The translations under genes and the position numbers were made by a program. Below are positions 46,278 through 53,845 of a DNA stretch of 64,000 bases, in pieces. Each line of letters starts with the position of its first letter. The stretch's first letter is position 1. The stretch covers positions 986,702 to 1,050,701 of the forward strand of contig NZ_SJPF01000003.1 in NCBI RefSeq assembly GCF_007859755.1, read 5' to 3'. The notes under the pieces are model-generated. The model was not told the DNA's origin. It did no database searches and saw only the letters and a list, made by a program, of their open reading frames with translations. The DNA comes from Blastopirellula retiformator (GTDB lineage Bacteria > Planctomycetota > Planctomycetia > Pirellulales > Pirellulaceae).

Positions 46278-47615
46278 ATGCCAGAGATTCAAGCAATTCG
46301 CGGACTCCGCTACGACCTGGGCCACGTCGGCTCGCTCAGCGACGTCGTCGCACCGCCCTACGATGTGATCGGTCCCGAGCTACAGGATGAGTTGTACAAA
46401 AAGCATCCGGCCAACGCGGTGCGGCTGATCCTGAACCGCGAAGAGCCCGGGGACGACGACGCCAACGATCGCTACCACCGAGCCGAGCGCTTTTTGAAGA
46501 CCTGGATCCGCGAAGGGGTTCTCTCGCAAGAAGCCGACCCGGCGATCTACGTCTATCACCAAGAGTTTGAAGCGGCAGGAACCAAGTACGTCCGCCACGG
46601 CTTTATGGCCGGGGTGAAGCTGGTTCGCTTTGGCGAAGGGAACATCTACCCACACGAGGAAACCCACTCGTCGGCCAAGGCGGATCGCCTGAAGTTGTTC
46701 AACGCGACCAAAACCAACCTGAGCCAGATCTTCGGCCTCTATCCCGATCCGGGCAATCAGACCCAGAAACTGCTCGACGACTACGTGATCGATAAGACGC
46801 CGCTGGTCGCGACCGATCACCTGGGAGTCGTGCATCGTCTGTGGCCGGTGACCGATTTGCCGATCATCTCGCAGGTCGCCACCGCGATCGCCGACGCCCC
46901 GATGTATGTCGCCGACGGGCATCACCGGTTTGAGACCGCCTGCAATTACAAAGACCAATTGGCCGAGTCGGGCGAACTGACCGCGGGCCATCCGGCCAAC
47001 TACGTGATGACGATGCTGGTCAGCATGAGCGACGACGGAATGATCGTCCTGCCGACGCATCGGATGTTTCGCGGTCTGCCCGCGATGAGCTCCAGTGACC
47101 TGGTCGCCAAGCTGGGCGACTACTTTGACGTCGCCCTGGCCGGGCAAGGCGCCGAGCAGGCCGACATGATCTGGACCGACATCGCCACCGCCGACAACCA
47201 GGGGCAGATCGGTTTCTACTGTCCGATCGACAACACCTGGGTGATGGCGACGATCAACGAAGCGGGCATGACCAAGATGGCCGAGATCGCCGCTGAGCAT
47301 AGCGAGGACTGGCAAGGACTGGGCGTTTCGATCCTGCACGGGTTGGTGATTGAGAACTTGCTGGGCGCCAAGGATCTGCCGAAAGCCAACTACGTGCACT
47401 TGGTGAGCGAAGTGGAGGAAGGGATCGAAAAGGGAGATCCCGACAACGGCGGTCAGCCCTATCCGTTGGCGGCGATCGTCATGCCGGCGACGATCGATCA
47501 CATTCGCAGCATCAGCGAACATGGCGAACGGATGCCCGCCAAGAGCACCTACTTCTATCCGAAGCTGCTCAGCGGGCTGGTCTTCAATCCGCTTGCCAAG
47601 ACGTCAAGCTCCTAG
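46278..47615 (+). CDS. DUF1015 family protein
   Basis: 445 residues. The family hallmarks are clear: DVVAPPYDVIGPELQDEL near the N-terminus, HPANAVRLILN, YPHEETHSSAKADRLKL, the central MYVADGHHRFETACNY (His pair) and HGLVIENLLG. DUF1015 proteins are cytosolic, widespread, and biochemically poorly characterised; links to serine or phosphoprotein metabolism have been suggested for some members. The ATG at 46278 leads directly into the conserved sequence. It precedes the parS-parAB region by a short gap, but there is no evidence for a shared role. Confidence 0.9.
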   Translation: MPEIQAIRGLRYDLGHVGSLSDVVAPPYDVIGPELQDELYKKHPANAVRLILNREEPGDDDANDRYHRAERFLKTWIREGVLSQEADPAIYVYHQEFEAAGTKYVRHGFMAGVKLVRFGEGNIYPHEETHSSAKADRLKLFNATKTNLSQIFGLYPDPGNQTQKLLDDYVIDKTPLVATDHLGVVHRLWPVTDLPIISQVATAIADAPMYVADGHHRFETACNYKDQLAESGELTAGHPANYVMTMLVSMSDDGMIVLPTHRMFRGLPAMSSSDLVAKLGDYFDVALAGQGAEQADMIWTDIATADNQGQIGFYCPIDNTWVMATINEAGMTKMAEIAAEHSEDWQGLGVSILHGLVIENLLGAKDLPKANYVHLVSEVEEGIEKGDPDNGGQPYPLAAIVMPATIDHIRSISEHGERMPAKSTYFYPKLLSGLVFNPLAKTSSS

Positions 47616-47627
47616 CCAATCGTCACC

Positions 47628-47641
47628 GTTTCACGTGAAAC
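47628..47641. promoter_or_regulatory. parS centromere site 1
   Basis: GTTTCACGTGAAAC, a perfect 14-bp palindrome identical to the core of the chromosomal parS site (TGTTTCACGTGAAACA). It lies 229 bases before the parA start. Confidence 0.95.
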
Positions 47642-47702
47642 GCGACCAACACAAGGGCGTGCCGGGCAAATGTTCGGGACGCCCTTTTTGCGTAATTTGG
47701 GC

Positions 47703-47716
47703 GTTTCACGTGAAAC
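47703..47716. promoter_or_regulatory. parS centromere site 2
   Basis: GTTTCACGTGAAAC followed by A; 75 bases after site 1. Confidence 0.95.
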
Positions 47717-47739
47717 AGGCGAAATCGTGCCGGATCTCC

Positions 47740-47753
47740 GTTTCACGTGAAAC
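47740..47753. promoter_or_regulatory. parS centromere site 3
   Basis: GTTTCACGTGAAAC followed by A; 37 bases after site 2. A degenerate fourth copy may follow at 47766-47781 (TTTTTCACGGGGGAAA). Confidence 0.95.
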
Positions 47754-47869
47754 ATGCCGATTTCCGTTTTTCACGGGGGAAATGACATTCCGCGTTTGCG
47801 CGCTTCCTCGCTAGAATCTCCAACCGCACATCGCCAAGTGGCGGTGAGCGACCGAACGTGAGGGGACCT

Positions 47870-48616
47870 GTGGCTCGAATCATCTGCATCGCGAATCAGA
47901 AGGGAGGCGTCGGCAAGACGACCACCGCCATTAACTTGGCCGTGGCGCTGGCCAAGTCTGCCCAGAAGACGTTGCTGATTGATCTCGATCCGCAGTGTAA
48001 TGCGACGACCGGATTGAGCCTGACGCCGACCGACCGGCATCCGCTGGTCCTGCAGCAGTCGCTGCGGGAAGCGATCCAGCCGACGGCGCTTCCTGGGCTC
48101 GACCTGTTGCCGGGCAGCCGCAGCTTCCAGGATGTCGAAACGTTGGCGTCGGACGATCAGCCGCAGGCTGCCGTGCTGGAGTCTCATCTGGAGCGCGGCA
48201 TGGCGGGCTACGACTTCGTCCTGATCGACTGTCCCCCGTCGGTCGGCAAGCTTACGCAAACGGCCCTCTCGGCTTCGACCGAGGTGCTGATGCCGATCCA
48301 GTGCGAGTACTTCGCGATGGAAGGTCTGACGCAGATGATCCAGGTGATCCGCAGCGTCATGCAAAAGAAGCCGGACCGATTGGCGTTTGGCGGGATCGTG
48401 CTGACGATGCACGATCCACGATTGGAATTGACCGCCGAGGTCGAGGACGAGGTCCGCGACTTTTTCGGCGAAGTGGTTTTCGACACCGTGGTGCCCCGGG
48501 ACGTGCTCGTTAGCGAGGCGCCCAGCCACGGTTGTTCGGTCCTTGATCATGCGCCCCGCTCACGAGGAGCGCGGGCTTACATTGAACTATGCATGGAGGT
48601 GTTGGAGCGTGACTAA
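47870..48616 (+). CDS. parA: Chromosome-partitioning ATPase ParA (Soj)
   Basis: The GTG at 47870 (VARIICIANQKGG) follows GAGGGG; 248 residues. It has the deviant Walker A of the family, NQKGGVGKTTTAINLA (about 8-23), the Walker A' LLIDLDPQCNATTGLS (about 36-51) and DFVLIDCPPSVGKLT (about 113-127). There is no N-terminal HTH, so this is the short chromosomal Soj type. With ParB and the three parS sites just upstream, it segregates replication origins; the origin is often nearby. parB starts inside its stop codon region. Confidence 0.96.
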   Translation: MARIICIANQKGGVGKTTTAINLAVALAKSAQKTLLIDLDPQCNATTGLSLTPTDRHPLVLQQSLREAIQPTALPGLDLLPGSRSFQDVETLASDDQPQAAVLESHLERGMAGYDFVLIDCPPSVGKLTQTALSASTEVLMPIQCEYFAMEGLTQMIQVIRSVMQKKPDRLAFGGIVLTMHDPRLELTAEVEDEVRDFFGEVVFDTVVPRDVLVSEAPSHGCSVLDHAPRSRGARAYIELCMEVLERD

Positions 48617-49607
48617 GCAAAAACGGCTGGGACGTGGGTTGGCGGCCCTGTTGGGCGGGCCGATGGATGAGAATGGCGCTCCGATGGAAGCCCCGATCGA
48701 AGCGGGCTCGCCGCGCGTCTACAACCCCGACCATCAGGAACAGCCAGCGGCTGAGGCTCCAGCGGCCCCGGCCGAGGTTGGCGGCGAGCGGCTATTGAAG
48801 CTGCCGGTCGAAGAGATCGACGCCAACCCGTACCAACCGCGGCAAGAGTTCAACGACGAAGAGATCGCCGAGCTGGCGCAAAGCCTCCAGCAGCATGACA
48901 TGCTGCAGCCGATCGCCGTTCGCCAGGTGGACGGGCGTTACCAGTTGATCTCGGGCGAACGTCGTCTGCGGGCCGCGATCGTCGCCGGTTGGGACGAAGT
49001 GCCGGTTCGCGTCTTCGAGGCGGACGACCAGACGGTGGCCGAGTTGGCGATCGTGGAGAACCTGCAGCGGAAAGACCTGAACGCGATTGAAAAGGCGATG
49101 TCGTTCGAGCGGTACCTGCACGAGAACGGCTGCACCCAATCGGAACTTGCCGAGCGGATCGGCGTCGATCGCTCGACCGTGGCGAACCTGCTGCGTCTGC
49201 TCGAACTGCCGGAGCCGGTAATGACCGCCGTGATGACCGGTGAACTGACCGCCGGACATGCCCGGGCGCTGCTGCCGCTGGGGGAAGAAGGAATCCAGGT
49301 CGAGTTCGCCCGGCGGATCTTTGCAGAGGGCTGGAGCGTCCGTGGCGCCGAAGAGGCGGTCCAGGATTATATTCACGCCAGCGACGGCCCGGCCACGATC
49401 AAGGTGCCGGTCAAAAAGGGGCGCGTGGTCAGCGACCAGGTCGCCTCGCTGGAGCAGGAGTTCCGGATGGCCCTGGGGACCAAGGTCGACATCAAGCAAT
49501 CGGCCCGCGGCGGCAAGATTGTGTTGCACTTCAAGGGGAACGACGAATTCGACCGGATTCGGGACCATTTGCTGGGCGGGGCGACCGAACTGCGGAAAGC
49601 CGGCTAG
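48609..49607 (+). CDS. parB: Chromosome-partitioning protein ParB (Spo0J)
   Basis: GTG start at 48609 overlapping the last 8 bases of parA (GTGACTAA), with GGAGG upstream; 332 residues. The N-terminal KRLGRGLAALLGG is the ParA-activating peptide. The CTPase/ParB domain shows NPYQPRQEFND, LQQHDMLQPIAVR and the arm motif GERRLRAAIVAG (box II type). The HTH follows (CTQSELAERIGVDRSTVANL) and binds parS. A C-terminal dimer domain (~265-332) ends the protein. The overlap implies translational coupling with parA. Confidence 0.96.
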   Translation: MTKQKRLGRGLAALLGGPMDENGAPMEAPIEAGSPRVYNPDHQEQPAAEAPAAPAEVGGERLLKLPVEEIDANPYQPRQEFNDEEIAELAQSLQQHDMLQPIAVRQVDGRYQLISGERRLRAAIVAGWDEVPVRVFEADDQTVAELAIVENLQRKDLNAIEKAMSFERYLHENGCTQSELAERIGVDRSTVANLLRLLELPEPVMTAVMTGELTAGHARALLPLGEEGIQVEFARRIFAEGWSVRGAEEAVQDYIHASDGPATIKVPVKKGRVVSDQVASLEQEFRMALGTKVDIKQSARGGKIVLHFKGNDEFDRIRDHLLGGATELRKAG

Positions 49608-49691
49608 AAAAACGTGCCGGCTTGTGTAAGGATGTATAGCGTACGTGTCATTGCCAGGTTCCCGCTCGGCGGATAAGATCGGGGACTAACT

Positions 49692-49766
49692 CGGGGTGTA
49701 GCGCAGCCTGGCTAGCGCATCTGCTTTGGGAGCAGAGGGTCGCAGGTTCGAATCCTGTCACCCCGA
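49692..49766 (+). tRNA. tRNA-Pro (anticodon TGG)
   Basis: 75 nt. Acceptor stem CGGGGTG / CACCCCG plus discriminator A; anticodon stem TCTGC / GCAGA with loop TTTGGGA gives anticodon TGG. T-arm GCAGGTTCGAATCCTGT is present. CCA is not encoded. A small hairpin CTTGCC TTC GGCAAG follows directly (49767-49781). Confidence 0.95.
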
Positions 49767-49778
49767 CTTGCCTTCGGC

Positions 49779-49918
49779 AAGTAGAGAGTAGAGGGGAGAA
49801 AGTAGAGCAGTAGAAAGAAAGGGGTCTCGGCCGAAATTGCCGGGGCTGTCTCGAAATCTAGCCGCTCAGCTTTCTCCCACTCTACTCGGTCTACTGTTCT
49901 CCTTTCTACTCACTTCTT
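49779..49918. repeat. Purine-rich/pyrimidine-rich imperfect inverted repeat
   Basis: The plus strand at 49779-49826 is almost only A and G with recurrent GTAGA (AAGTAGAGAGTAGAGGGG...AGTAGAAAG). The stretch 49869-49918 is its imperfect reverse complement (CTTTCTCCCACTCTACTC...CTTTCTACTCACTTC). The ~40 bases between are ordinary. It lies between tRNA-Pro and a small hypothetical gene. Confidence 0.65.
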
Positions 49919-49976
49919 CGAGTAGCATCACATAGACCAACAACGTCGCGCTATCTCTTCTCCCCTCGGATATCTC

Positions 49977-50189
49977 ATGCCCTACGATCTCAAACCTCTC
50001 TTCCAACATCCCCCCTCGCGATGCCAAATCGTCCGCTACGCCAAGCCAAACGACCCGACCGTGCATTTGCAATGGCTCAAACCGGGCGACTACACCGATA
50101 TCTTAGAAGAGGACGAAGAAATGTTCGGTCACCTGACCACATTTGGACCCGCGGGATATCTGTGCGTGTTTGCGGCGGATGAGCTTTGA
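49977..50189 (+). CDS. Small hypothetical protein
   Basis: 70 residues (MPYDLKPLFQHPPSRCQIVR...). No signal peptide or transmembrane helix, no family recognised. Composition is globular-like (Trp, Tyr, Asp/Glu) rather than shadow-like. The ATG is the first in the open frame, but the upstream sequence has no convincing Shine-Dalgarno. It converges with the signal peptidase gene. Confidence 0.5.
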   Translation: MPYDLKPLFQHPPSRCQIVRYAKPNDPTVHLQWLKPGDYTDILEEDEEMFGHLTTFGPAGYLCVFAADEL

Positions 50190-50216
50190 GGGGGCGGCGT
50201 GATACCCAGCGTATCG

Positions 50217-50813
50217 CTACCGCACCCAACCAAATCGATCCGTCGGCCCGACAATCAACCAGGCCCGGCCGACAATCCGCTGCGGCGGTACTGGCCCGTT
50301 GAAGCGGCTGTCGTCGGAATCTTTGAGGTCGTCCCCCAGCACATAATAGCCGTCGCCGCAGGGGATTGGATGGCCGTCGACCAGGTTGCCGAACTTCAGA
50401 TACTTGAGGTCGAGCGACGGCGGAAATTCGACCGGTTTGCCGTCGACCAGCAGTTCGCCGGAGCGGTCCATTTGGACCGTTTCGCCCGGCAGGGCGACGA
50501 CCCGTTTCATTCGCTTGTCGCCGATGTCGGAGATGAACGTGATCACTTCCCAGCGGCGCGGGCGGCGAAACCAGCGGGTGACCTTCTCGGTAATCACGCG
50601 ATCGCCGTCGTCCGGATTGGTCCCGACTAGCGTCGGCGCCATCGACGGCGAGATGACGACGGCGTAATCCATCGTCAGCCAGTAGAACCCGACGATGGCG
50701 CCAAAGATCGCCAAACCGCGCTCCACATAGCGCAGCATTTTGCGACCCGCGGCGGCGTAACGTTTGCCGGCGGGCGCGTCGTTATTCGGTTTCGGACTGG
50801 CTGGCTTCAGCAT
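50217..50813 (-). CDS. lepB: Signal peptidase I (S26)
   Basis: The ATG at 50813 or the GTG just before it starts a ~198-residue protein. A membrane anchor (VERGLAIFGAIVGFYWL, about 30-46) is followed by the catalytic Ser motif VVISPSMAPTLVG (about 52-64), the Lys motif KRMKRVVALPGETV (about 100-113) and GYYVLGDDLKDSDDSRFNG (about 157-175). It cleaves signal peptides at the outer face of the membrane. Its start lies inside the 3' end of the 88-residue gene (32-base overlap), which implies translational coupling. It may be the general or a dedicated peptidase. Confidence 0.92.
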   Translation of the reverse strand: MLKPASPKPNNDAPAGKRYAAAGRKMLRYVERGLAIFGAIVGFYWLTMDYAVVISPSMAPTLVGTNPDDGDRVITEKVTRWFRRPRRWEVITFISDIGDKRMKRVVALPGETVQMDRSGELLVDGKPVEFPPSLDLKYLKFGNLVDGHPIPCGDGYYVLGDDLKDSDDSRFNGPVPPQRIVGRAWLIVGPTDRFGWVR

Positions 50814-51048
50814 CACGGACCGCTTGTTCGATTTGCATTTGTCGCTCTTCCCACTTCAGCTTGGCTGACCGGGTCGCTCCCATGCAGGGAGTCAAGGTTC
50901 CCCCCAGCAGTACCAGGGCGCCGGCCCCAGCGATGATAAACAGTATCGCATCGACGGCGCGGCTCTTCAGCGGCGTGGATGGCGGCAAAGTCTCAGCAAC
51001 AGGCGGCAGGTCTGCTAGCGACTTGTCGTCGGTCGGTTTTTCGTCCAT
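50782..51048 (-). CDS. Small one-TM protein between radical SAM enzyme and signal peptidase
   Basis: 88 residues, ATG at 51048. An acidic, Pro-rich N-terminus (~1-28) precedes one hydrophobic helix (AILFIIAGAGALVLLGGTL, about 34-52). Then comes TPCMGATRSAKLKWEERQMQ, with the only Cys of the protein, and a Glu/Gln-rich helix to the end. No family is recognised. It starts 9 bases after the radical SAM stop and overlaps lepB. It might be an anchor, a regulator or even the substrate of its neighbours (inference). Confidence 0.7.
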   Translation of the reverse strand: MDEKPTDDKSLADLPPVAETLPPSTPLKSRAVDAILFIIAGAGALVLLGGTLTPCMGATRSAKLKWEERQMQIEQAVRDAEASQSETE

Positions 51049-51057
51049 CGGTGCACC

Positions 51058-52125
51058 TTACGAAGTGGTGAGTACATGCGTCTGTAGGACGCGGTTTGTT
51101 TCGCGACTAGAGGCCTGATCTAACAGGCAGAGCAAGCGATCCGGGCGATTAACGTCACCGGTTCGAATGTAGTTGCTGCAGCGGCAGATCTTGGTGTTGC
51201 AAATTGATTGCAAGACGCAGGGGGTACACTCGGCGATCTGCATACCCGGTAGGGAAGGGCGGTCGAGGAAATCGTCGCCGCTGTGAACATCGCCGGAGAG
51301 CCGCATCGGATTGTCAGGCTCATCGGCGCCAACGAGACGCTCGCAGGGATAAAGGTTGCCCGCCGGAGCGACCGCGATCTCGGCATGGCCAAATCCGCAG
51401 CGGGCTGTGTCGGAAATCGGCACGCCGGAGGCCCGCACTACTTTTTCGTCGAACCAACTGACGCTGATGTCGGGAAGTCGCGACGCCCAAAAGTCAGCGG
51501 CGCCGGCAATCGCGGTTTGCAAACGCTCGCCATCGGCTTGATTCCAGGTCGTCCACAGATTGAGCGACGGATCGAATTGGCGGACGCCGAGCGAATAAAG
51601 GTGCTGCATACCGGCGGAGAGCGAATCGACGTTGCTTGGCTCCACCACCATGACGACGTTGAATTCTTTGCCCACGTCACGCAGTCGCGCCATCATTGTT
51701 TCGACGCGCTGCGAACTAGGCGTTCCATCGACCGTCAGACGCTTGGCGTCATGCACGTTCGGCAAACCATCGTGGCTGATCGCTAAATGCAGATCGGGCA
51801 GCGTCATTACCTGCCAAGCGGCCGGCGAGTCGATCGTTCCGTTGGTCGTCATGCTGAGCGATAGTTGCACGCCCCGCTCTTCGGTCGCCACGCGAGCATA
51901 TTGCACCAGATCGAGGATCAGCTCCGCTTCGATCAACGGCTCGCCCCCGAAGAAGGCGAGTTCGATCGCTCCGTCCCGGCGGATCGAACACAGGGCTCGG
52001 TCGATCCCCTGTCGTCCGACGCCCGCCGACATCGGGCGTTTGATTTTTGCGCCGGTATAACAGTACGAGCAACGAAGGTTGCACGCGTGATTGACGACCA
52101 GCGTTAGGCCGAATTTTGCGTGCAT
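51058..52125 (-). CDS. Radical SAM enzyme with SPASM-type Cys-rich C-terminus
   Basis: The ATG at 52125 (MHAKFGLTLVVNHACN) follows AAGGAG; 355 residues. The cluster motif is VNHACNLRCSYCYTGAK (CxxxCxxC, about 11-27), then IELAFFGGEPLIEAE (GGEP, about 53-67) and a TIM-barrel-like middle. The C-terminal third has many Cys: DTARCGFGHAEIAVAPAGNL, YPCERLVG and ECTPCVLQSICNTKICRCSN, as expected for auxiliary iron-sulfur clusters of SPASM/twitch domains. Such enzymes modify peptides or proteins (RiPP maturases, sulfatase-maturing enzymes). It is first in an operon with a small membrane protein and signal peptidase I; a sulfatase remnant lies 1.1 kb away. The actual substrate is unknown. Confidence 0.88.
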   Translation of the reverse strand: MHAKFGLTLVVNHACNLRCSYCYTGAKIKRPMSAGVGRQGIDRALCSIRRDGAIELAFFGGEPLIEAELILDLVQYARVATEERGVQLSLSMTTNGTIDSPAAWQVMTLPDLHLAISHDGLPNVHDAKRLTVDGTPSSQRVETMMARLRDVGKEFNVVMVVEPSNVDSLSAGMQHLYSLGVRQFDPSLNLWTTWNQADGERLQTAIAGAADFWASRLPDISVSWFDEKVVRASGVPISDTARCGFGHAEIAVAPAGNLYPCERLVGADEPDNPMRLSGDVHSGDDFLDRPSLPGMQIAECTPCVLQSICNTKICRCSNYIRTGDVNRPDRLLCLLDQASSRETNRVLQTHVLTTS

Positions 52126-52462
52126 TTGCGTTGCTCCTTCCCGCTGGATTGGTTCCGCCAAAGGCTGGCGTGCGTTCCCCCTTGGTAGGTGTATTATCCT
52201 GGAAGTCGCGGTTTGGGCAAGCATCTTGCGCCCTTGATCGAACAAGTATGGGGCGAACTCTCGCCGTCGCTCCGCTACGATAGAAATGCTGATGCATTGC
52301 GCATCGCATGATCGCCATTGGATGGGTTTTTTCTGAGTCGGTCGATGGTCATACTCAGCCGTTCAGCACGACGTTTCGGCGATTGTTCGCCCAAAGTTGG
52401 TCTGATAAAGTAGACGGTTTCGATTCCCGCAACGCCGATTCGGCCCGCACAAGGGAGAGTTC
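52126..52462. promoter_or_regulatory. Divergent intergenic region, radical SAM operon / methyltransferase
   Basis: 337 bases between divergent starts, so promoters in both directions are expected, but I cannot place them. The dyad GATGC ATTGC GCATC (52291-52305) is the only obvious possible operator. No gene is seen. Confidence 0.4.
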
Positions 52463-53221
52463 GTGGACGCCATTTCCGATGGTCACTACTACCGTAAGCA
52501 ACTCGATTGCAAGAGCGGGATTATCGCGTGGAGTCATCGGTCCCGATTTCGCGTAGGGCTAGATCTTGTTGGGTCGTCGGTTCCCAAGTTGCTCGACTAC
52601 GGTTGCGGCGACGGAACGTTTCTGGGGATGGCCTCCAACCAAATCGAAGAAGGAGCCGGCGCGGATATCGCGGTCGAGCAAATCGTCGACTGCCGAAAAC
52701 GACTGGCGTCGATTCCTAACCTCTCGTTTTATGAAATCAGCGATCTCGCCGAAGAGCGTCACGCGGGCGCCTACTCGGTCGTGACCTGTATGGAAACGCT
52801 GGAGCATTGCCCGGCGCCGAGCGTCGAAATCGTGCTGAGCGATTTGGCTCGCCTGGTCGCTCCGACGGGCAAGGTGATCATTAGCGTTCCGATCGAGATC
52901 GGGCCGACGTTTGTGCTTAAGTCGGCGGTTCGGCGAATGGCGGCTTGGCGGGGCCTGAGCGACTATCGCCACTACGAGAAGTACGCGTTTCGCGATTCGC
53001 TACGAATGATCTTCGCCAATAAGTCGACTGAGTTCGATCGTCCGGTCTACGGTACGTCGCATTCGCACTATGGGTTCAACTGGCGGGCGATGCGGCAGAT
53101 AGTTCGCAACCACTTGAAAATCGAACGGACTCTCTTCTCCCCCATCGGATTCTTAGGAGGTTGGTTCAGCAGCCAAGCCTGGTTTGTGTGCCGTCCGCGG
53201 AATCAGAACGCGACGCCGTAG
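52463..53221 (+). CDS. Class I SAM-dependent methyltransferase
   Basis: 252 residues, GTG start at 52463 after GGGAGA. The SAM-binding motif is KLLDYGCGDGTFLGMA (about 42-57), with acidic strand GADIAVEQIVDCRK, and SVVTCMETLEHCPAPSV as the post-motif region. The C-terminal part contains a hydrophobic segment (PIGFLGGWFSSQAWFV) that may associate with membrane. Members with this layout often act in lipid or glycan modification, but the acceptor is unknown. Confidence 0.88.
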   Translation: MDAISDGHYYRKQLDCKSGIIAWSHRSRFRVGLDLVGSSVPKLLDYGCGDGTFLGMASNQIEEGAGADIAVEQIVDCRKRLASIPNLSFYEISDLAEERHAGAYSVVTCMETLEHCPAPSVEIVLSDLARLVAPTGKVIISVPIEIGPTFVLKSAVRRMAAWRGLSDYRHYEKYAFRDSLRMIFANKSTEFDRPVYGTSHSHYGFNWRAMRQIVRNHLKIERTLFSPIGFLGGWFSSQAWFVCRPRNQNATP

Positions 53222-53233
53222 TAGTCGCTACCA

Positions 53234-53716
53234 CTACTTCTTCTCCCCTTGGCTCGCCGCATTAACAGCCTGCGTGCGGGCCGCTTCTTCCTTGCGGACA
53301 TTCGGGCCATGCGGGTCGAGCCAGATGGGAGCGATGTTTTCCGCATCCCATTTCTTGATCATGTCGGCCAGCTGTTTCGCTTTTTCGGGGCGGGTGCTAG
53401 CAAGGTCGTCGATCTCTTTGCCGTTAGGATTGCACTCGTGGCCGAATCGCTGTTGGTAGCGTCCCGAAAGCAAACCAGCCCGGCTGGGACTGCAGTAGGG
53501 ATGAGTCACGTAGCCGGCGTCAAAGATCACACCTGATTGCGCGAGCGCATCGATATGAGGCGTCGGTATCTCGCGACATCCCTGAAAGCCGGCGTCGCTG
53601 AAGCCCTGATCGTCGGTGACGATGACGATGACGTTGGGACGCTGCTCGACCGCAAAGGCGGGGGAACCGGCGCAGGCCAACAGACCGACCACGGTCGCGA
53701 GAATTTGACGTTTCAT
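53234..53716 (-). pseudogene. Internally deleted sulfatase
   Basis: 160 residues in one open frame. A signal peptide ([20 protein letters not shown]) leads into a perfect type I sulfatase start: [20 protein letters not shown] (metal Asp pair) and [20 protein letters not shown], in which the Cys of CSPSR would become formylglycine. After HECNPNGK the sequence jumps directly to what is normally the C-terminal end ([20 protein letters not shown] ... [11 protein letters not shown]). About 300 residues with the rest of the active site are missing, so the product cannot be a working sulfatase of the known type. The fusion is in frame, hence it may still be translated and exported. Confidence 0.85.
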
Positions 53717-53845
53717 GGTGCTATAGCCCGAGATCGGTAGGGCATTTGGCTCAGCGGAAATTGGGAGGGATAATGCCAGAGTTTAGTATCCGCCCGCATG
53801 GGGTGCAAACTTCGCCGATCGCGCCGCCACGGATCCGCCGGTCCG

